Assembly: GCF_036825535.1 (NCBI RefSeq)
Contig: NZ_CP098812.1
Location: 496,001 to 560,000, forward strand
Source: Parasalinivibrio latis
GTDB lineage: Bacteria > Pseudomonadota > Gammaproteobacteria > Enterobacterales > Vibrionaceae
Direction of reading: 5' to 3'
DNA: 64,000 bases
The notes below the pieces were generated by a model. The model saw nothing but the letters and a program-made list of their open reading frames with translations. It did no database searches and was not told the origin of the DNA. Positions 1 through 8,590 of the stretch are shown piece by piece. How positions within the stretch are numbered: position 1 is the first letter of the stretch; each line of letters opens with the position of its first letter. A program made the position numbers and the translations under genes.

Positions 1-155
1 TCTTTCAGCAGTTTTTCAATTTGATCCCAGTTAGGGATGCCGTCCTGTGCCTTGAGGGCTGCCAGTGGACGGGCTGTGCCTGTGATTTCCTGGCCAATAG
101 CCACACCAATGCTTTTGGTGCCGTAATCAAAGGCGAGAACTGTTCTGGAACTCAT
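1..155 (-). CDS. ruvX: RuvX/YqgF, putative Holliday junction resolvase (partial)
   Basis: Only the first 51 codons are in the window; the gene runs off the left edge. The translation starts MSSRTVLAFDYGTKSIGVAI, the RNase H-like first strand of YqgF, with the conserved Asp in FDYGTK. The family has a putative Holliday junction resolvase role and is also linked to 16S rRNA 5' end processing. Its ATG overlaps the TGA of yqgE by 4 bp (ATGA), so it is the last gene of the rsmE-gshB-yqgE-ruvX run and is probably translationally coupled. The start is secure; the C-terminal part cannot be judged. Confidence 0.9.
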   Translation of the reverse strand, partial: MSSRTVLAFDYGTKSIGVAIGQEITGTARPLAALKAQDGIPNWDQIEKLLK

Positions 156-718
156 GCATGTCCTATTTCGTCGGACAGGTGGAGCGGGTTGATGCCCAGT
201 TGGGCCAGAGCCTTGCTCCACCGCTCGTTAATGGGGGTGTTGAAAATCAGGTCCGGGTCGGCCTCAATGGTCAGCCAGCTGTTTTCAGCCAGCTCCTGCT
301 CAAGCTGGCCGGCATCCCAGCCGGAATACCCCAGGGTCACCAGGAACTTCTCCGGGCCTTCGTCGGTGCCGAGGATGTTCAGGATATCCTTGGAGGTGGT
401 GACTGTAATGTCATCGGTCAGTTCCATGCTCGAACCGTAGTCCCGGTGAGGGCGATGGAGCACAAACCCCCGGTCTTCTGATACCGGGCCACCGTTAAGA
501 ACCGGCTGTTCGAGCTTATTCGGGAAGGCAACGGGCAGGTCTCGCTCTACGTCAATCTGGTCAAGCATATTGCCGACCGAGATACTGATGGGGTTGTTGA
601 TCATCAAGCCCATCGCTCCCTCGTCGTTATGCTCACAGACATACACCACACCTTGTTCAAAGCGCGGATCTGTCATGCCGGGCATCGCGACAAGAAAGTG
701 ATTTTTTAAGTTCATCAT
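152..718 (-). CDS. yqgE: YqgE/AlgH family protein (UPF0301)
   Basis: A 188-residue protein, the normal family length. It begins MMNLKNHFLVAMPGM and has the family's DPRFEQGVVYVCEHNDEGAMG segment near residues 18-38. The molecular function of the family is not established; the name AlgH comes from an alginate regulatory phenotype in Pseudomonas. It lies 101 bp downstream of gshB and overlaps ruvX by 4 bp, the usual gammaproteobacterial arrangement. Either of the two leading Met codons could be the start. Family assignment is firm, function open. Confidence 0.93.
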   Translation of the reverse strand: MMNLKNHFLVAMPGMTDPRFEQGVVYVCEHNDEGAMGLMINNPISISVGNMLDQIDVERDLPVAFPNKLEQPVLNGGPVSEDRGFVLHRPHRDYGSSMELTDDITVTTSKDILNILGTDEGPEKFLVTLGYSGWDAGQLEQELAENSWLTIEADPDLIFNTPINERWSKALAQLGINPLHLSDEIGHA

Positions 719-819
719 GATGTCGACTCTCCATCGGTAGATACATGAAGTATGGCGAATTACGCCATACTTCTCCCAGATTATTTGCCTTTGAACACAG
801 ACCGTCTCAAAGCCTGACG

Positions 820-1770
820 TTATTCACTTTTGAGGCGACGCTCAATAGCGTCCATCAGTTTTCCGGTTATCGAGATAGTAAATGCGGCTTCGATTTCACG
901 AATACAAGTCGGGCTGGTGACATTAATCTCGGTCAGTTTGTTACCGATAACGTCCAGACCGACAAAAATCAGCCCTTTTTCTTTCAGCGTCGGCGCAACC
1001 GCTTTGGCAATTTCCCAGTCAGTGTCGCTCAGAGGGCGAGCTTCACCGCGGCCGCCAGCGGCAAGGTTGCCACGGGTTTCGCCTTTGGCGGGAATACGGG
1101 CCAGGCAGTAAGGCATAGGTTCACCGTCAACCACCAGGATACGCTTGTCGCCGTTGGTGATGTCCGGTACGAAGGTCTGCGCCATACAGTAGCGGGTGCC
1201 CTGATCAGTCAGGGTTTCGATGATGACTGATACGTTAGGATCATCTGATTTCACGCGGAAGATTGAAGAGCCGCCCATGCCGTCGAGAGGCTTGAGGATC
1301 ACATCACCGTGTTTTTCTCGGAACGCACGGATCTGGTCAGCGCGGCGCGTAACCAGAGTGGTAGGTGTCAGGTCCGGGAACCAAGCTGTGAAGAGCTTTT
1401 CGTTGCAGTCACGCAGGCTTTGCGGCTTGTTGACGATAAGGCAGCCTTGAACTTCTGCGCGCTCAAGGATGTAAGTCGCGTAGATGTACTCGGTATCGAA
1501 AGGGGGATCCTTGCGCATCAGGACAGCGTCGAGATCTGCCAGTGGGATTTCCTGCTCGCTGTCGATGTTGTACCAGTCAGCCGGGTCTTCCTTCAGTGTC
1601 ACGGTACGGGTACGGGCAAAGGCTTTGCCCTGCTCCAGCGACAGGTCTGCCATTTCCATGTAGTGGATTTCCCAGCCGCGGCGCTGGGCTTCCAGCATCA
1701 TGGCAAAGGTAGAGTCCTTCTTGATGTTGATGGACGAAATAGGGTCCATGACAACGCCGAGTTTGATCAT
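820..1770 (-). CDS. gshB: Glutathione synthetase
   Basis: ATP-grasp ligase that joins gamma-glutamylcysteine to glycine, the second step of cytosolic glutathione synthesis. The open frame extends 26 codons further upstream, but the start is set at 1770 because the protein then begins MIKLGVVMDPISSINIKKDS, matching E. coli GshB, and has 316 residues, the family length. The ATP-grasp features are visible: DGMGGSSIF in the middle and the metal-binding ENVTSP-like segment (EINVTSPTC) near the C-terminus. It is 23 bp downstream of rsmE on the same strand, so the two are probably one transcript. Confidence 0.97.
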   Translation of the reverse strand: MIKLGVVMDPISSINIKKDSTFAMMLEAQRRGWEIHYMEMADLSLEQGKAFARTRTVTLKEDPADWYNIDSEQEIPLADLDAVLMRKDPPFDTEYIYATYILERAEVQGCLIVNKPQSLRDCNEKLFTAWFPDLTPTTLVTRRADQIRAFREKHGDVILKPLDGMGGSSIFRVKSDDPNVSVIIETLTDQGTRYCMAQTFVPDITNGDKRILVVDGEPMPYCLARIPAKGETRGNLAAGGRGEARPLSDTDWEIAKAVAPTLKEKGLIFVGLDVIGNKLTEINVTSPTCIREIEAAFTISITGKLMDAIERRLKSE

Positions 1771-1793
1771 CTGTTCTCTCCGTATCAAAGCTG

Positions 1794-2525
1794 TCAGCCC
1801 AGGTCGCCGAAGCGAACCTGGAGGGCAGTAATTGCTGTCAGGGCACATGTTTCGGTACGCAGTACACGGGGACCCAACAGGATTTCTTCAAAGTTGTATT
1901 TGCCTGTCATCTCAATTTCGTCGGCTGACAGGCCACCTTCCGGGCCGATAAGCAGGCGCACTTTGGTTACCGGCTCAGGCAGGGTATTGATGGAATATTT
2001 GGCGCGAGGGTGCAGATTCAGTTTCAGGCTGCCATCTTCCTCTTGGCACCAGTCTTCCAGTCTCATCACCGGACGGATTTCCGGTACCTTGTTACGGCCA
2101 CACTGCTCACAGGCTGAGATGGCAATTTTCTGCCATTGCTGGAGCTTCTTGTCAAAACGCTCAGCATTGAGCTTGACGCCACAACGTTCTGAAATCAGCG
2201 GAGTAATGGTGTTTACACCAAGCTCGACGGATTTCTGGATGGTGAACTCCATCTTGTCACCGCGCGAAATAACCTGGCCGAGGTGGAAGTCCAACGGGGA
2301 CTCTACGCTGTTTTCAACCCGCTCAGTTATCTGTACGGTCACACGCTTTTTACCGGCTTCGGTGATTTCAGCCGGGAATTCCGCACCGCTGTTATCAAAA
2401 AGCAGCACCTGTTCACCTGCCTGCATACGCAGGACCCGTCCGACATGGTTGGCGGCTTCTTCACTCAGGGAGACCGATGAAGGGGCGGAAATATTCTCTG
2501 GATGGTAAATACGTGGAATACGCAT
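1794..2525 (-). CDS. rsmE: 16S rRNA m3U1498 methyltransferase RsmE
   Basis: SPOUT-class methyltransferase that methylates N3 of U1498 in 16S rRNA. It has 243 residues, normal length, with an N-terminal PUA-like RNA-binding part and the C-terminal knotted SAM-binding part. Recognisable motifs are the HVGRVLRM segment near residue 27, GPEGGLS near 194 and the knot-forming LGPRVLRTETC near residues 217-227. It is first in the rsmE-gshB-yqgE-ruvX group, all on the minus strand with short gaps. Confidence 0.96.
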   Translation of the reverse strand: MRIPRIYHPENISAPSSVSLSEEAANHVGRVLRMQAGEQVLLFDNSGAEFPAEITEAGKKRVTVQITERVENSVESPLDFHLGQVISRGDKMEFTIQKSVELGVNTITPLISERCGVKLNAERFDKKLQQWQKIAISACEQCGRNKVPEIRPVMRLEDWCQEEDGSLKLNLHPRAKYSINTLPEPVTKVRLLIGPEGGLSADEIEMTGKYNFEEILLGPRVLRTETCALTAITALQVRFGDLG

Positions 2526-2580
2526 GATCTTGAACTGATGGTTGGAATTGAGGGCATCATAGCACGAGGGGTAGGGGGGA

Positions 2581-2601
2581 TCACCTCCACCGGGGAGGTG
2601 A
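2581..2601 (-). terminator. Hairpin downstream of endA
   Basis: An 8-bp perfect stem (TCACCTCC / GGAGGTGA) with a 5-nt loop lies between the endA stop and the rsmE start. It is not followed by a T tract on the minus strand, so it is at best a weak or Rho-assisted terminator. Confidence 0.4.
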
Positions 2602-2612
2602 CCAGGCTGAGG

Positions 2613-3317
2613 TTATAACCCTTTAGCCTTACAGGCTTTCAGGACAAACGGGTTGTGGTTGCCCTGGACTTTGGCGATCCGGCGGTCCCGCTCACACTCC
2701 CAGGCGTCAACCGGGTAAGTTTTGTCCCAGGCATCCATCAGTTTCTTTTGGGCGCTTGACAGCTGGAAGTCATACTCTTTGTGCATGTACTTATACGTGC
2801 GGGCGACAGCCCCCCGGGCACGCTTGGGCGGCTCAGCAACCCGGCCTTTGAAGTCAACTTTCATTTCGCACTGGCCGTAGAAAGCGCCTTTGTCACCATT
2901 CCACTGGCTGAAACGGAAGTTGGAGCGGTCACCGTTTACCTCACCTATAGCCGGGGTCAGGTTGTGCAGGTCAGCTTCCATCAGTTTGAATTGGACATCG
3001 TGACGGCTGCAGTTTTTACGGCCGCCTTTTTGCCAGCACTGGAGCTGGTGGCCAAATTGCCATGCCGGTACCACGTGTTCCCATTCGATGCGCTCTGCAC
3101 GGCGCTTTTGCTTACGTATCTTGTAGCCACAATCATCCAACTCCGGTACACCCTTGCGGCCATTCCAGTCTATCTTGCAGCCGCAGTAAAAGCTGACAGG
3201 GTGATCCTGGTAAATTTTCACGGCAATGCGTTTGGCTTTGGTAAAGGATTGAGGTGGGGCGGCAAAAGCTGACGCAGAGAGTGTCAGCGCCGTCACCAGC
3301 GCAAGCAGCGCTTTCAT
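2613..3317 (-). CDS. endA: Endonuclease I, periplasmic or secreted DNase
   Basis: Non-specific endonuclease of the EndA/Vvn/Dns family, which cuts extracellular or periplasmic DNA. The 234-residue protein starts with a clear signal peptide (MKALLALVTALTLSASAFA, predicted cleavage after AFA). It carries the beta-beta-alpha metal site: ERIEWEHVVPAWQFG with the catalytic His, then the NGDRSNFRF segment. Eight or more cysteines fit the disulfide-bonded periplasmic fold of this family. In vibrios such DNases limit natural transformation and let cells feed on DNA. It stands alone between rsmE and sprT, with no close operon partner. Confidence 0.95.
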   Translation of the reverse strand: MKALLALVTALTLSASAFAAPPQSFTKAKRIAVKIYQDHPVSFYCGCKIDWNGRKGVPELDDCGYKIRKQKRRAERIEWEHVVPAWQFGHQLQCWQKGGRKNCSRHDVQFKLMEADLHNLTPAIGEVNGDRSNFRFSQWNGDKGAFYGQCEMKVDFKGRVAEPPKRARGAVARTYKYMHKEYDFQLSSAQKKLMDAWDKTYPVDAWECERDRRIAKVQGNHNPFVLKACKAKGL

Positions 3318-3409
3318 GGCTGTGACTCCAAAAAAGAAAATGAGATATTTATCAGTATCTCAACTTCTTCGAGTCATGTCTCAGAAACAGGTGAGTAATT
3401 TGTCAGAAG

Positions 3410-3922
3410 TTACCTTGGCGACGAAGGGGACAAGGTTTCCCTGCGGAGTGGGGAGTGGCACTTCCTGCACAGGTATGTTGCCTGATCACGCTGGATACGG
3501 TTATGGCGGCGGACGGTCAATTCATGCTCACTGCATTGACAGCGGTAAAGGAAAGTTTTGCCTTTTACTGATGCGACATCGAAGCTGTGCGTTGTTTTTG
3601 GCTCAAGACCGAAAACGGAATACATGATCCCCTGCCATTCCCTACCATGTGGTTTTACCCGGCCGTAACAGGCATATGTGATGAGGTGGGCGACTTCATG
3701 GGGGACAACTTCGTCAAGAAAAGCCTGGGTGTTTTCACGCAGGAGAACTGGGTTGAACCTTAGCTGCCAGGTTTGAAGCCGGGCGCATCCTGCTGCTTTT
3801 CCTCGCTGGTTAAACAGGATTTCAGGAATCGGGAATTCCTTGTTAAATGCCTTTCTTGCGGTATCTATACAGCGGGTGACAGCCTGGGTGACCCTGAATT
3901 CCAGTTCGTCCATAGATCTCAT
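3410..3922 (-). CDS. sprT: SprT family zinc metalloprotease-like protein
   Basis: A 170-residue protein of the SprT/Spartan-like family. The zinc motif HEVAH is at residues 75-79 with a further His (KPHGREW) downstream. The C-terminus holds a zinc ribbon made of YRCQC and YLCRKC. Family members resemble the protease domain of SPRTN; the bacterial function is undefined. It follows metK on the same strand, but a strong terminator lies between them, so it probably has its own promoter. Met1 or Met4 could be the start. Confidence 0.9.
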   Translation of the reverse strand: MRSMDELEFRVTQAVTRCIDTARKAFNKEFPIPEILFNQRGKAAGCARLQTWQLRFNPVLLRENTQAFLDEVVPHEVAHLITYACYGRVKPHGREWQGIMYSVFGLEPKTTHSFDVASVKGKTFLYRCQCSEHELTVRRHNRIQRDQATYLCRKCHSPLRRETLSPSSPR

Positions 3923-3931
3923 TTTCAGATA

Positions 3932-3963
3932 ACAAAAAAGGAGACCACTGTGGCCTCCTTTTG
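3932..3963 (-). terminator. Rho-independent terminator of metK
   Basis: Between the metK stop and the sprT start, on the minus strand, an 8-bp stem AAAAGGAG / CTCCTTTT continues into a run of six T. A short inner ACCA/TGG pairing extends the hairpin. Placement fits termination of metK before sprT. Confidence 0.8.
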
Positions 3964-3993
3964 AAGTGTACCCGCTAAACCGGGTAACCGGAA

Positions 3994-5148
3994 TTACTTG
4001 ATGCCGGCGAAATCGCGCAGGGCAGCCGCTTTGTCAGTCGCTTCCCATGGGAACTCTTCGCGACCGAAGTGGCCGTAGGCTGCGGTCTTTTGGTAAATAG
4101 GTTGCAGAAGGTTCAGCATTTCCTGCAGGCCGTATGGGCGCAGGTCGAAGTGCTGGCGAACCGCTTCAACGATGATTTCCTGGGACACTTTTTCGGTGCC
4201 GAAGGTTTCCACCATGATAGATGTTGGCTCAGCAACACCAATAGCGTAAGACAGCTGGATTTCACAGCGGTCAGCCATGCCGGCTGCTACGATGTTTTTG
4301 GCAACATAACGTGCTGCATAGGCTGCAGAACGGTCAACCTTTGATGGATCTTTACCAGAGAATGCACCGCCACCGTGACGTGCCGCACCGCCGTAGGTAT
4401 CTACGATGATTTTACGGCCAGTCAGACCACAGTCACCCATAGGACCACCGATAACAAAACGACCGGTTGGGTTGATGAAGTACTTGGTCTCTTTGCTCAG
4501 CCATTCTGAAGGCAGAACCGGCTTGATGATCTCTTCCATTACCGCTTCGCGCAGGCTTTCAGTCGAGATGCTGTCGCTGTGCTGGGTAGACAGGACTACG
4601 GCGTCGATACCAACGATTTTGTTGTTATCGTACTGGAATGTAACCTGGCTCTTTGCGTCCGGGCGCAGCCAAGGAAGGGTGCCGTTCTTGCGCACTTCAG
4701 CCTGGCGCTGTACCAGACGGTGAGCATAAGTCACAGGTGCTGGCATCAGTACGTCAGTTTCGTTGGTTGCATAACCGAACATGATGCCCTGGTCACCGGC
4801 GCCTTGTTCTTTAGGGTCAATCTTGTCAACGCCCTGGTTGATGTCCGGAGACTGCTTGCCAATGGCGCTCAGTACAGCACATGAGTCGGCATCGAAGCCC
4901 ATTTCAGAACCGGTGTAGCCGATTTCGCGCACGGTCTTGCGGGTCAGCTCTTCGATATCAACCCATGCAGAAGTGGTGATCTCACCGCCAACCATTACCA
5001 TGCCAGTTTTGACATAGGTTTCACACGCTACACGTGCCTTAGGGTCTTGCTCAAGGATCGCGTCAAGTACTGCGTCTGAAATTTGGTCTGCGATTTTGTC
5101 AGGATGGCCTTCTGAAACTGACTCAGAAGTAAACAGGTGCTTAGCCAT
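3994..5148 (-). CDS. metK: S-adenosylmethionine synthetase
   Basis: Makes SAM from methionine and ATP in the cytosol. The start is set at 5148, four codons inside the longest frame, giving MAKHLFTSESVSEGHPDKIA and 384 residues, as in E. coli MetK. Visible motifs are GHPDK near residue 14, the ATP-binding GAGDQGIMFGYA near 116-127 and the phosphate loop GGGAFSGKDPSKVDRSAAY near 260-280. The gene is alone between terminators. A MetJ-type operator and a sigma-70-like promoter sit upstream, so it is likely repressed by MetJ-SAM. Confidence 0.98.
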   Translation of the reverse strand: MAKHLFTSESVSEGHPDKIADQISDAVLDAILEQDPKARVACETYVKTGMVMVGGEITTSAWVDIEELTRKTVREIGYTGSEMGFDADSCAVLSAIGKQSPDINQGVDKIDPKEQGAGDQGIMFGYATNETDVLMPAPVTYAHRLVQRQAEVRKNGTLPWLRPDAKSQVTFQYDNNKIVGIDAVVLSTQHSDSISTESLREAVMEEIIKPVLPSEWLSKETKYFINPTGRFVIGGPMGDCGLTGRKIIVDTYGGAARHGGGAFSGKDPSKVDRSAAYAARYVAKNIVAAGMADRCEIQLSYAIGVAEPTSIMVETFGTEKVSQEIIVEAVRQHFDLRPYGLQEMLNLLQPIYQKTAAYGHFGREEFPWEATDKAAALRDFAGIK

Positions 5149-5192
5149 TAAGATTCCCACTTGTGAATTAGTCGATCGTAAAAACTTCGTTT

Positions 5193-5216
5193 AGATGTTT
5201 TCACATCTGGACGTCT
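5193..5216 (-). promoter_or_regulatory. Tandem MetJ (met box) operator upstream of metK
   Basis: Three adjacent 8-mers in register, AGATGTTT, TCACATCT and GGACGTCT, match the met-box consensus AGACGTCT at 6, 5 and 7 of 8 positions. They lie 45-68 bp upstream of the metK ATG and directly downstream of the predicted -10 element, a position expected for MetJ repression. The consensus is known for enterobacteria; binding here is inferred. Confidence 0.7.
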
Positions 5217-5244
5217 ATTCTATCTGCGATGTGATCAAAATCAA
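5217..5244 (-). promoter_or_regulatory. Predicted metK promoter
   Basis: On the minus strand TTGATT (plus positions 5239-5244) and TAGAAT (5217-5222) are separated by 16 bp, a good sigma-70 arrangement. The MetJ boxes begin immediately downstream. The 319-bp metK-tkt gap otherwise holds only the tkt leader; I see no gene or riboswitch in it. Confidence 0.6.
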
Positions 5245-5467
5245 TAGTGCTTTTTATGTGGTCATTCACTAAATCGATTGTTCATCGCTTCACGTTTTGA
5301 ATTTTTTATTGCAGTTTGGCGACGTTCCCTTCAGTAAATCGTTTGCACCCCACATAGAGTCCTGCGAAAATACTCGCCCGCCAAAAGATGCGGCCGGCAG
5401 TGTCAGGAAAAGTTGCCAGTTGCATAAGTAATTCAATCTTAAGTGTAAGCATTTATCAGGAGCAGAC

Positions 5468-7465
5468 ATGTCTTCCCGTAAGGTTCTGGCCAATGCGATC
5501 CGTGCCCTGAGCATGGACGGCGTACAAAAAGCAAACTCTGGTCACCCGGGTGCCCCTATGGGCATGGCCGATATCGCCGAAGTTGTGTGGCGCGGCCACA
5601 TGAACCACAACCCACAAAACCCGCAGTGGGCCAACCGCGACCGTTTCGTACTGTCAAACGGCCACGGCTCAATGCTGATTTACTCTCTGCTCCACCTGAC
5701 CGGCTATGACCTGTCTATTGATGACCTGAAAAACTTCCGCCAGCTGCACTCCAAAACCCCGGGCCACCCGGAGTACGGTTATGCACCGGGCATTGAAACC
5801 ACCACTGGCCCACTGGGTCAGGGCATCACCAATGCGGTGGGTATGGCACTGGCTGAAAAAGCCCTGGCTGCCCAGTTCAACCGTGATGGCCATGACATCG
5901 TTGACCACCACACTTATGTGTTTATGGGTGACGGCTGCCTGATGGAAGGTATCTCCCATGAGGCTTGCTCCCTGGCCGGTACCCTGGGCCTTGGCAAGCT
6001 GGTGGCGTTCTGGGACGACAACGGCATCTCTATCGACGGCCACGTAGAAGGCTGGTTCACTGACAACACTCCGGCCCGTTTTGAAGCGTACGGCTGGCAT
6101 GTTATCCGTGATGTAGACGGCCATGATGCAGAAGCCATTGAAGCGGCTGTCCAGGCTGCCAAGGCAGAAACCGGCAAGCCAACCCTGATTTGTACCAAGA
6201 CCATCATCGGTTTCGGCTCACCAAACAAGTCCGGCAGCCACGACTGCCACGGTGCTCCACTGGGTGATGCAGAAATCGCCGCAGCCCGTGAGTTCCTCGG
6301 CTGGAACCATGGCCCGTTTGACATCCCTGCGGATATCTACGCAGAGTGGGATGCCAAAGAAGCCGGTGCGGCCAAAGAAAGAGCCTGGGATGAGAAGTTT
6401 GCCGCTTACGCCAACGCCCACCCAGAGCTGGCTGCTGAGTTCAAGCGTCGTATGGCGGGCGAACTGCCAGCCAACTTCGCAGAAGAAGCGGACAAGTACA
6501 TTGCTGAGCTGCAAGCCAACCCGGCTTCTATCGCCTCACGCAAGGCATCCCAGAATGCCCTGGAAGCGTTCGGCAAGATGCTGCCTGAATTCATGGGTGG
6601 CTCAGCTGACCTGGCACCGTCCAACCTCACCATGTGGTCCGGCTCCAAGTCACTGACCCACGATGATGCGTCTGGCAACTATATCCACTACGGTGTCCGT
6701 GAATTTGGTATGACTGCCATCATCAACGGTATTGCCCTGCACGGCGGTTTCGTCCCTTACGGTGCCACCTTCCTGATGTTTATGGAATATGCCCGTAATG
6801 CCATGCGTATGGCTGCCCTGATGAAGGTGCAGAACATCCAGGTATACACCCACGATTCTATCGGCCTGGGTGAAGACGGCCCGACCCACCAGCCGGTTGA
6901 GCAGATTGCCTCCCTGCGCCTGACCCCGAACATGAGCACCTGGCGCCCATGTGACCAGGTGGAATCTGCAGTTGCCTGGAAGCACGCCATCGAGCGTAAA
7001 GACGGCCCGACGTCACTGATTTTCTCCCGTCAGAACCTGGCCCAGCAGCCACGTACTGACGCGCAACTGGCGGATGTAGCTAAAGGCGGTTACATCCTGA
7101 AAGACAGCGACGGCAAGCCAGAGCTGATTTTCATCGCCACCGGCTCAGAAGTGGAGCTGGCGGTACAGGCAGCAGACCAACTGAGCGCAGAAGGCCGCAA
7201 GGTACGAGTGGTGTCCCTGCCATGTACTGACGTGTTTGATGCCCAGGATGCGGCTTACCGTGAAGCGGTACTGCCATCAGACGTCACTGCCCGCGTGGCA
7301 GTGGAAGCCGGCATTGCTGACTACTGGTACAAGTATGTTGGTTTCGGCGGCCGTATCGTTGGCATGACCAGCTTCGGTGAGTCTGCCCCGGCTGACCTGC
7401 TGTTCAAGGAGTTTGGCTTCACCGTTGAAAACGTGGTTGCCAAGGCCAAAGAAGTGCTGGCGTAA
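5468..7465 (+). CDS. tkt: Transketolase
   Basis: Thiamine-diphosphate enzyme that transfers two-carbon units in the non-oxidative pentose phosphate pathway. It has 665 residues, the usual length, starting MSSRKVLANAIRALSMDGVQ. The ThDP motif GDGCLMEGISHEA (near 153-165) and the pyrimidine-domain motif EDGPTHQPVEQ (near 468-478) are intact. A good Shine-Dalgarno (CAGGAGCAG) precedes the ATG. Transcription ends at a strong hairpin just downstream. It supplies erythrose-4-phosphate, the substrate of the Epd enzyme encoded nearby. Confidence 0.98.
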   Translation: MSSRKVLANAIRALSMDGVQKANSGHPGAPMGMADIAEVVWRGHMNHNPQNPQWANRDRFVLSNGHGSMLIYSLLHLTGYDLSIDDLKNFRQLHSKTPGHPEYGYAPGIETTTGPLGQGITNAVGMALAEKALAAQFNRDGHDIVDHHTYVFMGDGCLMEGISHEACSLAGTLGLGKLVAFWDDNGISIDGHVEGWFTDNTPARFEAYGWHVIRDVDGHDAEAIEAAVQAAKAETGKPTLICTKTIIGFGSPNKSGSHDCHGAPLGDAEIAAAREFLGWNHGPFDIPADIYAEWDAKEAGAAKERAWDEKFAAYANAHPELAAEFKRRMAGELPANFAEEADKYIAELQANPASIASRKASQNALEAFGKMLPEFMGGSADLAPSNLTMWSGSKSLTHDDASGNYIHYGVREFGMTAIINGIALHGGFVPYGATFLMFMEYARNAMRMAALMKVQNIQVYTHDSIGLGEDGPTHQPVEQIASLRLTPNMSTWRPCDQVESAVAWKHAIERKDGPTSLIFSRQNLAQQPRTDAQLADVAKGGYILKDSDGKPELIFIATGSEVELAVQAADQLSAEGRKVRVVSLPCTDVFDAQDAAYREAVLPSDVTARVAVEAGIADYWYKYVGFGGRIVGMTSFGESAPADLLFKEFGFTVENVVAKAKEVLA

Positions 7466-7492
7466 GCCTAAGCGGATCAATAAATGAAGATG

Positions 7493-7521
7493 ATGCCGGT
7501 CCCAGTGACCGGCATTTTTTT
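7493..7521 (+). terminator. Rho-independent terminator of tkt
   Basis: A perfect 9-bp stem ATGCCGGTC / GACCGGCAT with a 5-nt loop, followed by seven T, 28 bp after the tkt stop codon. Confidence 0.92.
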
Positions 7522-7537
7522 GCTTGTTGAAAACCTC

Positions 7538-7803
7538 TATACCCAAGCCACCTCAAGATGCAGTTTTCAGCGAGAGTTGATTGGCTTTCAGTCAAGGCGC
7601 TGTTTTGACGATCTAGTGGCTCTAAATCAAAAACAGCAACGCAGAATGAGAGCCAATCAAACTCGCCCTTCGGGAGGGTTTCAGTGCGTCCACTTCTGTG
7701 TCAAATACCTTTGAAAGGGAACAGCCATTCCTTCAGGTATTTTCCTTGAATTGAACGCACTGAAATCACTCTGAATGACGCACCTTGAGGTGGTTTGGGT
7801 ATA
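7538..7803. repeat. MITE-like palindromic element, 266 bp, no coding capacity
   Basis: The element is bounded by inverted repeats of about 24 bp, beginning TATACCCAAGCCACCTCAAG on the left and its near-complement on the right. Inside are two further hairpins: one from about 7571 to 7671 (GAGTTGATTGGCT pairing with AGCCAATCAAACTC) and one from about 7676 to 7768 (TTTCAGTGCGT pairing with ACGCACTGAAA). The whole sequence could therefore fold as a stem with two lobes. It fills most of the 409-bp tkt-osmC gap. Short frames inside it look spurious. A 46-bp relative lies at 16089. Confidence 0.8.
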
Positions 7804-7874
7804 TCCAACTTCTTGTGTAATAGTTAAAAGAAAAGAGATAAGAAAACAGAGAACCGTGACATGGAGAGTTTGGA

Positions 7875-8345
7875 ATGGGGAATTACACCGCTACTGTTAC
7901 CTGGCAACGACAGCCGGGTGAAGACTTCACCGACAACAAGTACAGCCGTGGGCATATATGGGCATTTGATGGAGGTGTAGAGCTTCCCGCATCTTCTTCT
8001 CCCCAAGTTGTACCGCTGCCGTATTCCGTTGAAGCCAACGTTGATCCGGAAGAGGCGTTCGTAGCTTCTCTGTCGAGTTGCCATATGTTGTTTTTCCTTT
8101 CATTCGCAGCTAAGCGGGGCTTTGTCGTCGAAAGCTATGTCGACAGTGCTGTTGGCTTTATGGAAGCCAATGAGGAAGGAAAGATCGCAATGACTAAAGT
8201 GATACTTCGTCCCCGTGTGATTTTCTCCGGTGAAAAGCAACCGGATTTCGATATGCTGGAAGCGTTGCACCAAAGAGCCCATGACGCATGTTTTATAGCC
8301 AACTCGGTCAAGACGGATGTGGTTACTGAAATCCTGAATGACTGA
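7875..8345 (+). CDS. OsmC family protein
   Basis: A 156-residue OsmC/Ohr-fold protein. It has both family cysteines: one in EEAFVASLSSCHMLFFL (near residue 74) and one in HDACFIANSVKTDV near the C-terminus. Family members reduce organic hydroperoxides with a Cys pair; the subfamily here (DPEEAFVASLSSCH) is common in proteobacteria and its substrate is not settled. It stands alone between the palindromic element and epd. The start is supported by ATGGGGAATTAC, preceded by a purine-rich GGAGAG. Confidence 0.88.
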   Translation: MGNYTATVTWQRQPGEDFTDNKYSRGHIWAFDGGVELPASSSPQVVPLPYSVEANVDPEEAFVASLSSCHMLFFLSFAAKRGFVVESYVDSAVGFMEANEEGKIAMTKVILRPRVIFSGEKQPDFDMLEALHQRAHDACFIANSVKTDVVTEILND

Positions 8346-8489
8346 TATTGCCGCCTTATATTTACCTGTTATTACTGCTGGGGAAGCGTGACCCTAGTAC
8401 TCTGTTCCAGCCCCGGGCATGGCCTCTGACCTGCTGTCATCTTACTATTCCTGCCGGTAGTAACCCCGCTTTAAGTAAGTGTTTTAAAA

Positions 8490-8520
8490 GGTCTCACCTA
8501 CGTTAACAAAAGGTGAGACC
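8490..8520. other. Perfect 10-bp inverted repeat between the osmC-like gene and epd
   Basis: GGTCTCACCT and AGGTGAGACC are separated by 11 nt in the 245-bp gap. There is no T tract on the plus side; on the minus strand it is followed by TTTTAAAAC. It could be a minus-strand terminator or a binding site. I see nothing else of note in the gap. Confidence 0.45.
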
Positions 8521-8590
8521 AGTCACAATTTACGTGCTTCTCATTCGGGCTTGAGATACACTTAGCTGCGCTTTAAAGGAATAGACGGAA

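Noticed and set aside
1309..2508. 399-residue plus-strand frame across gshB and rsmE
   Set aside because: It spans two real minus-strand genes and their gap; the protein has no plausible motif.
5149..5467. Possible SAM riboswitch upstream of metK
   Set aside because: No SAM-I type core is visible and MetJ boxes explain control better.
7484..7714. 76-residue frame overlapping the tkt terminator and palindromic element
   Set aside because: It crosses a terminator and a hairpin-rich repeat, so coding is very unlikely.
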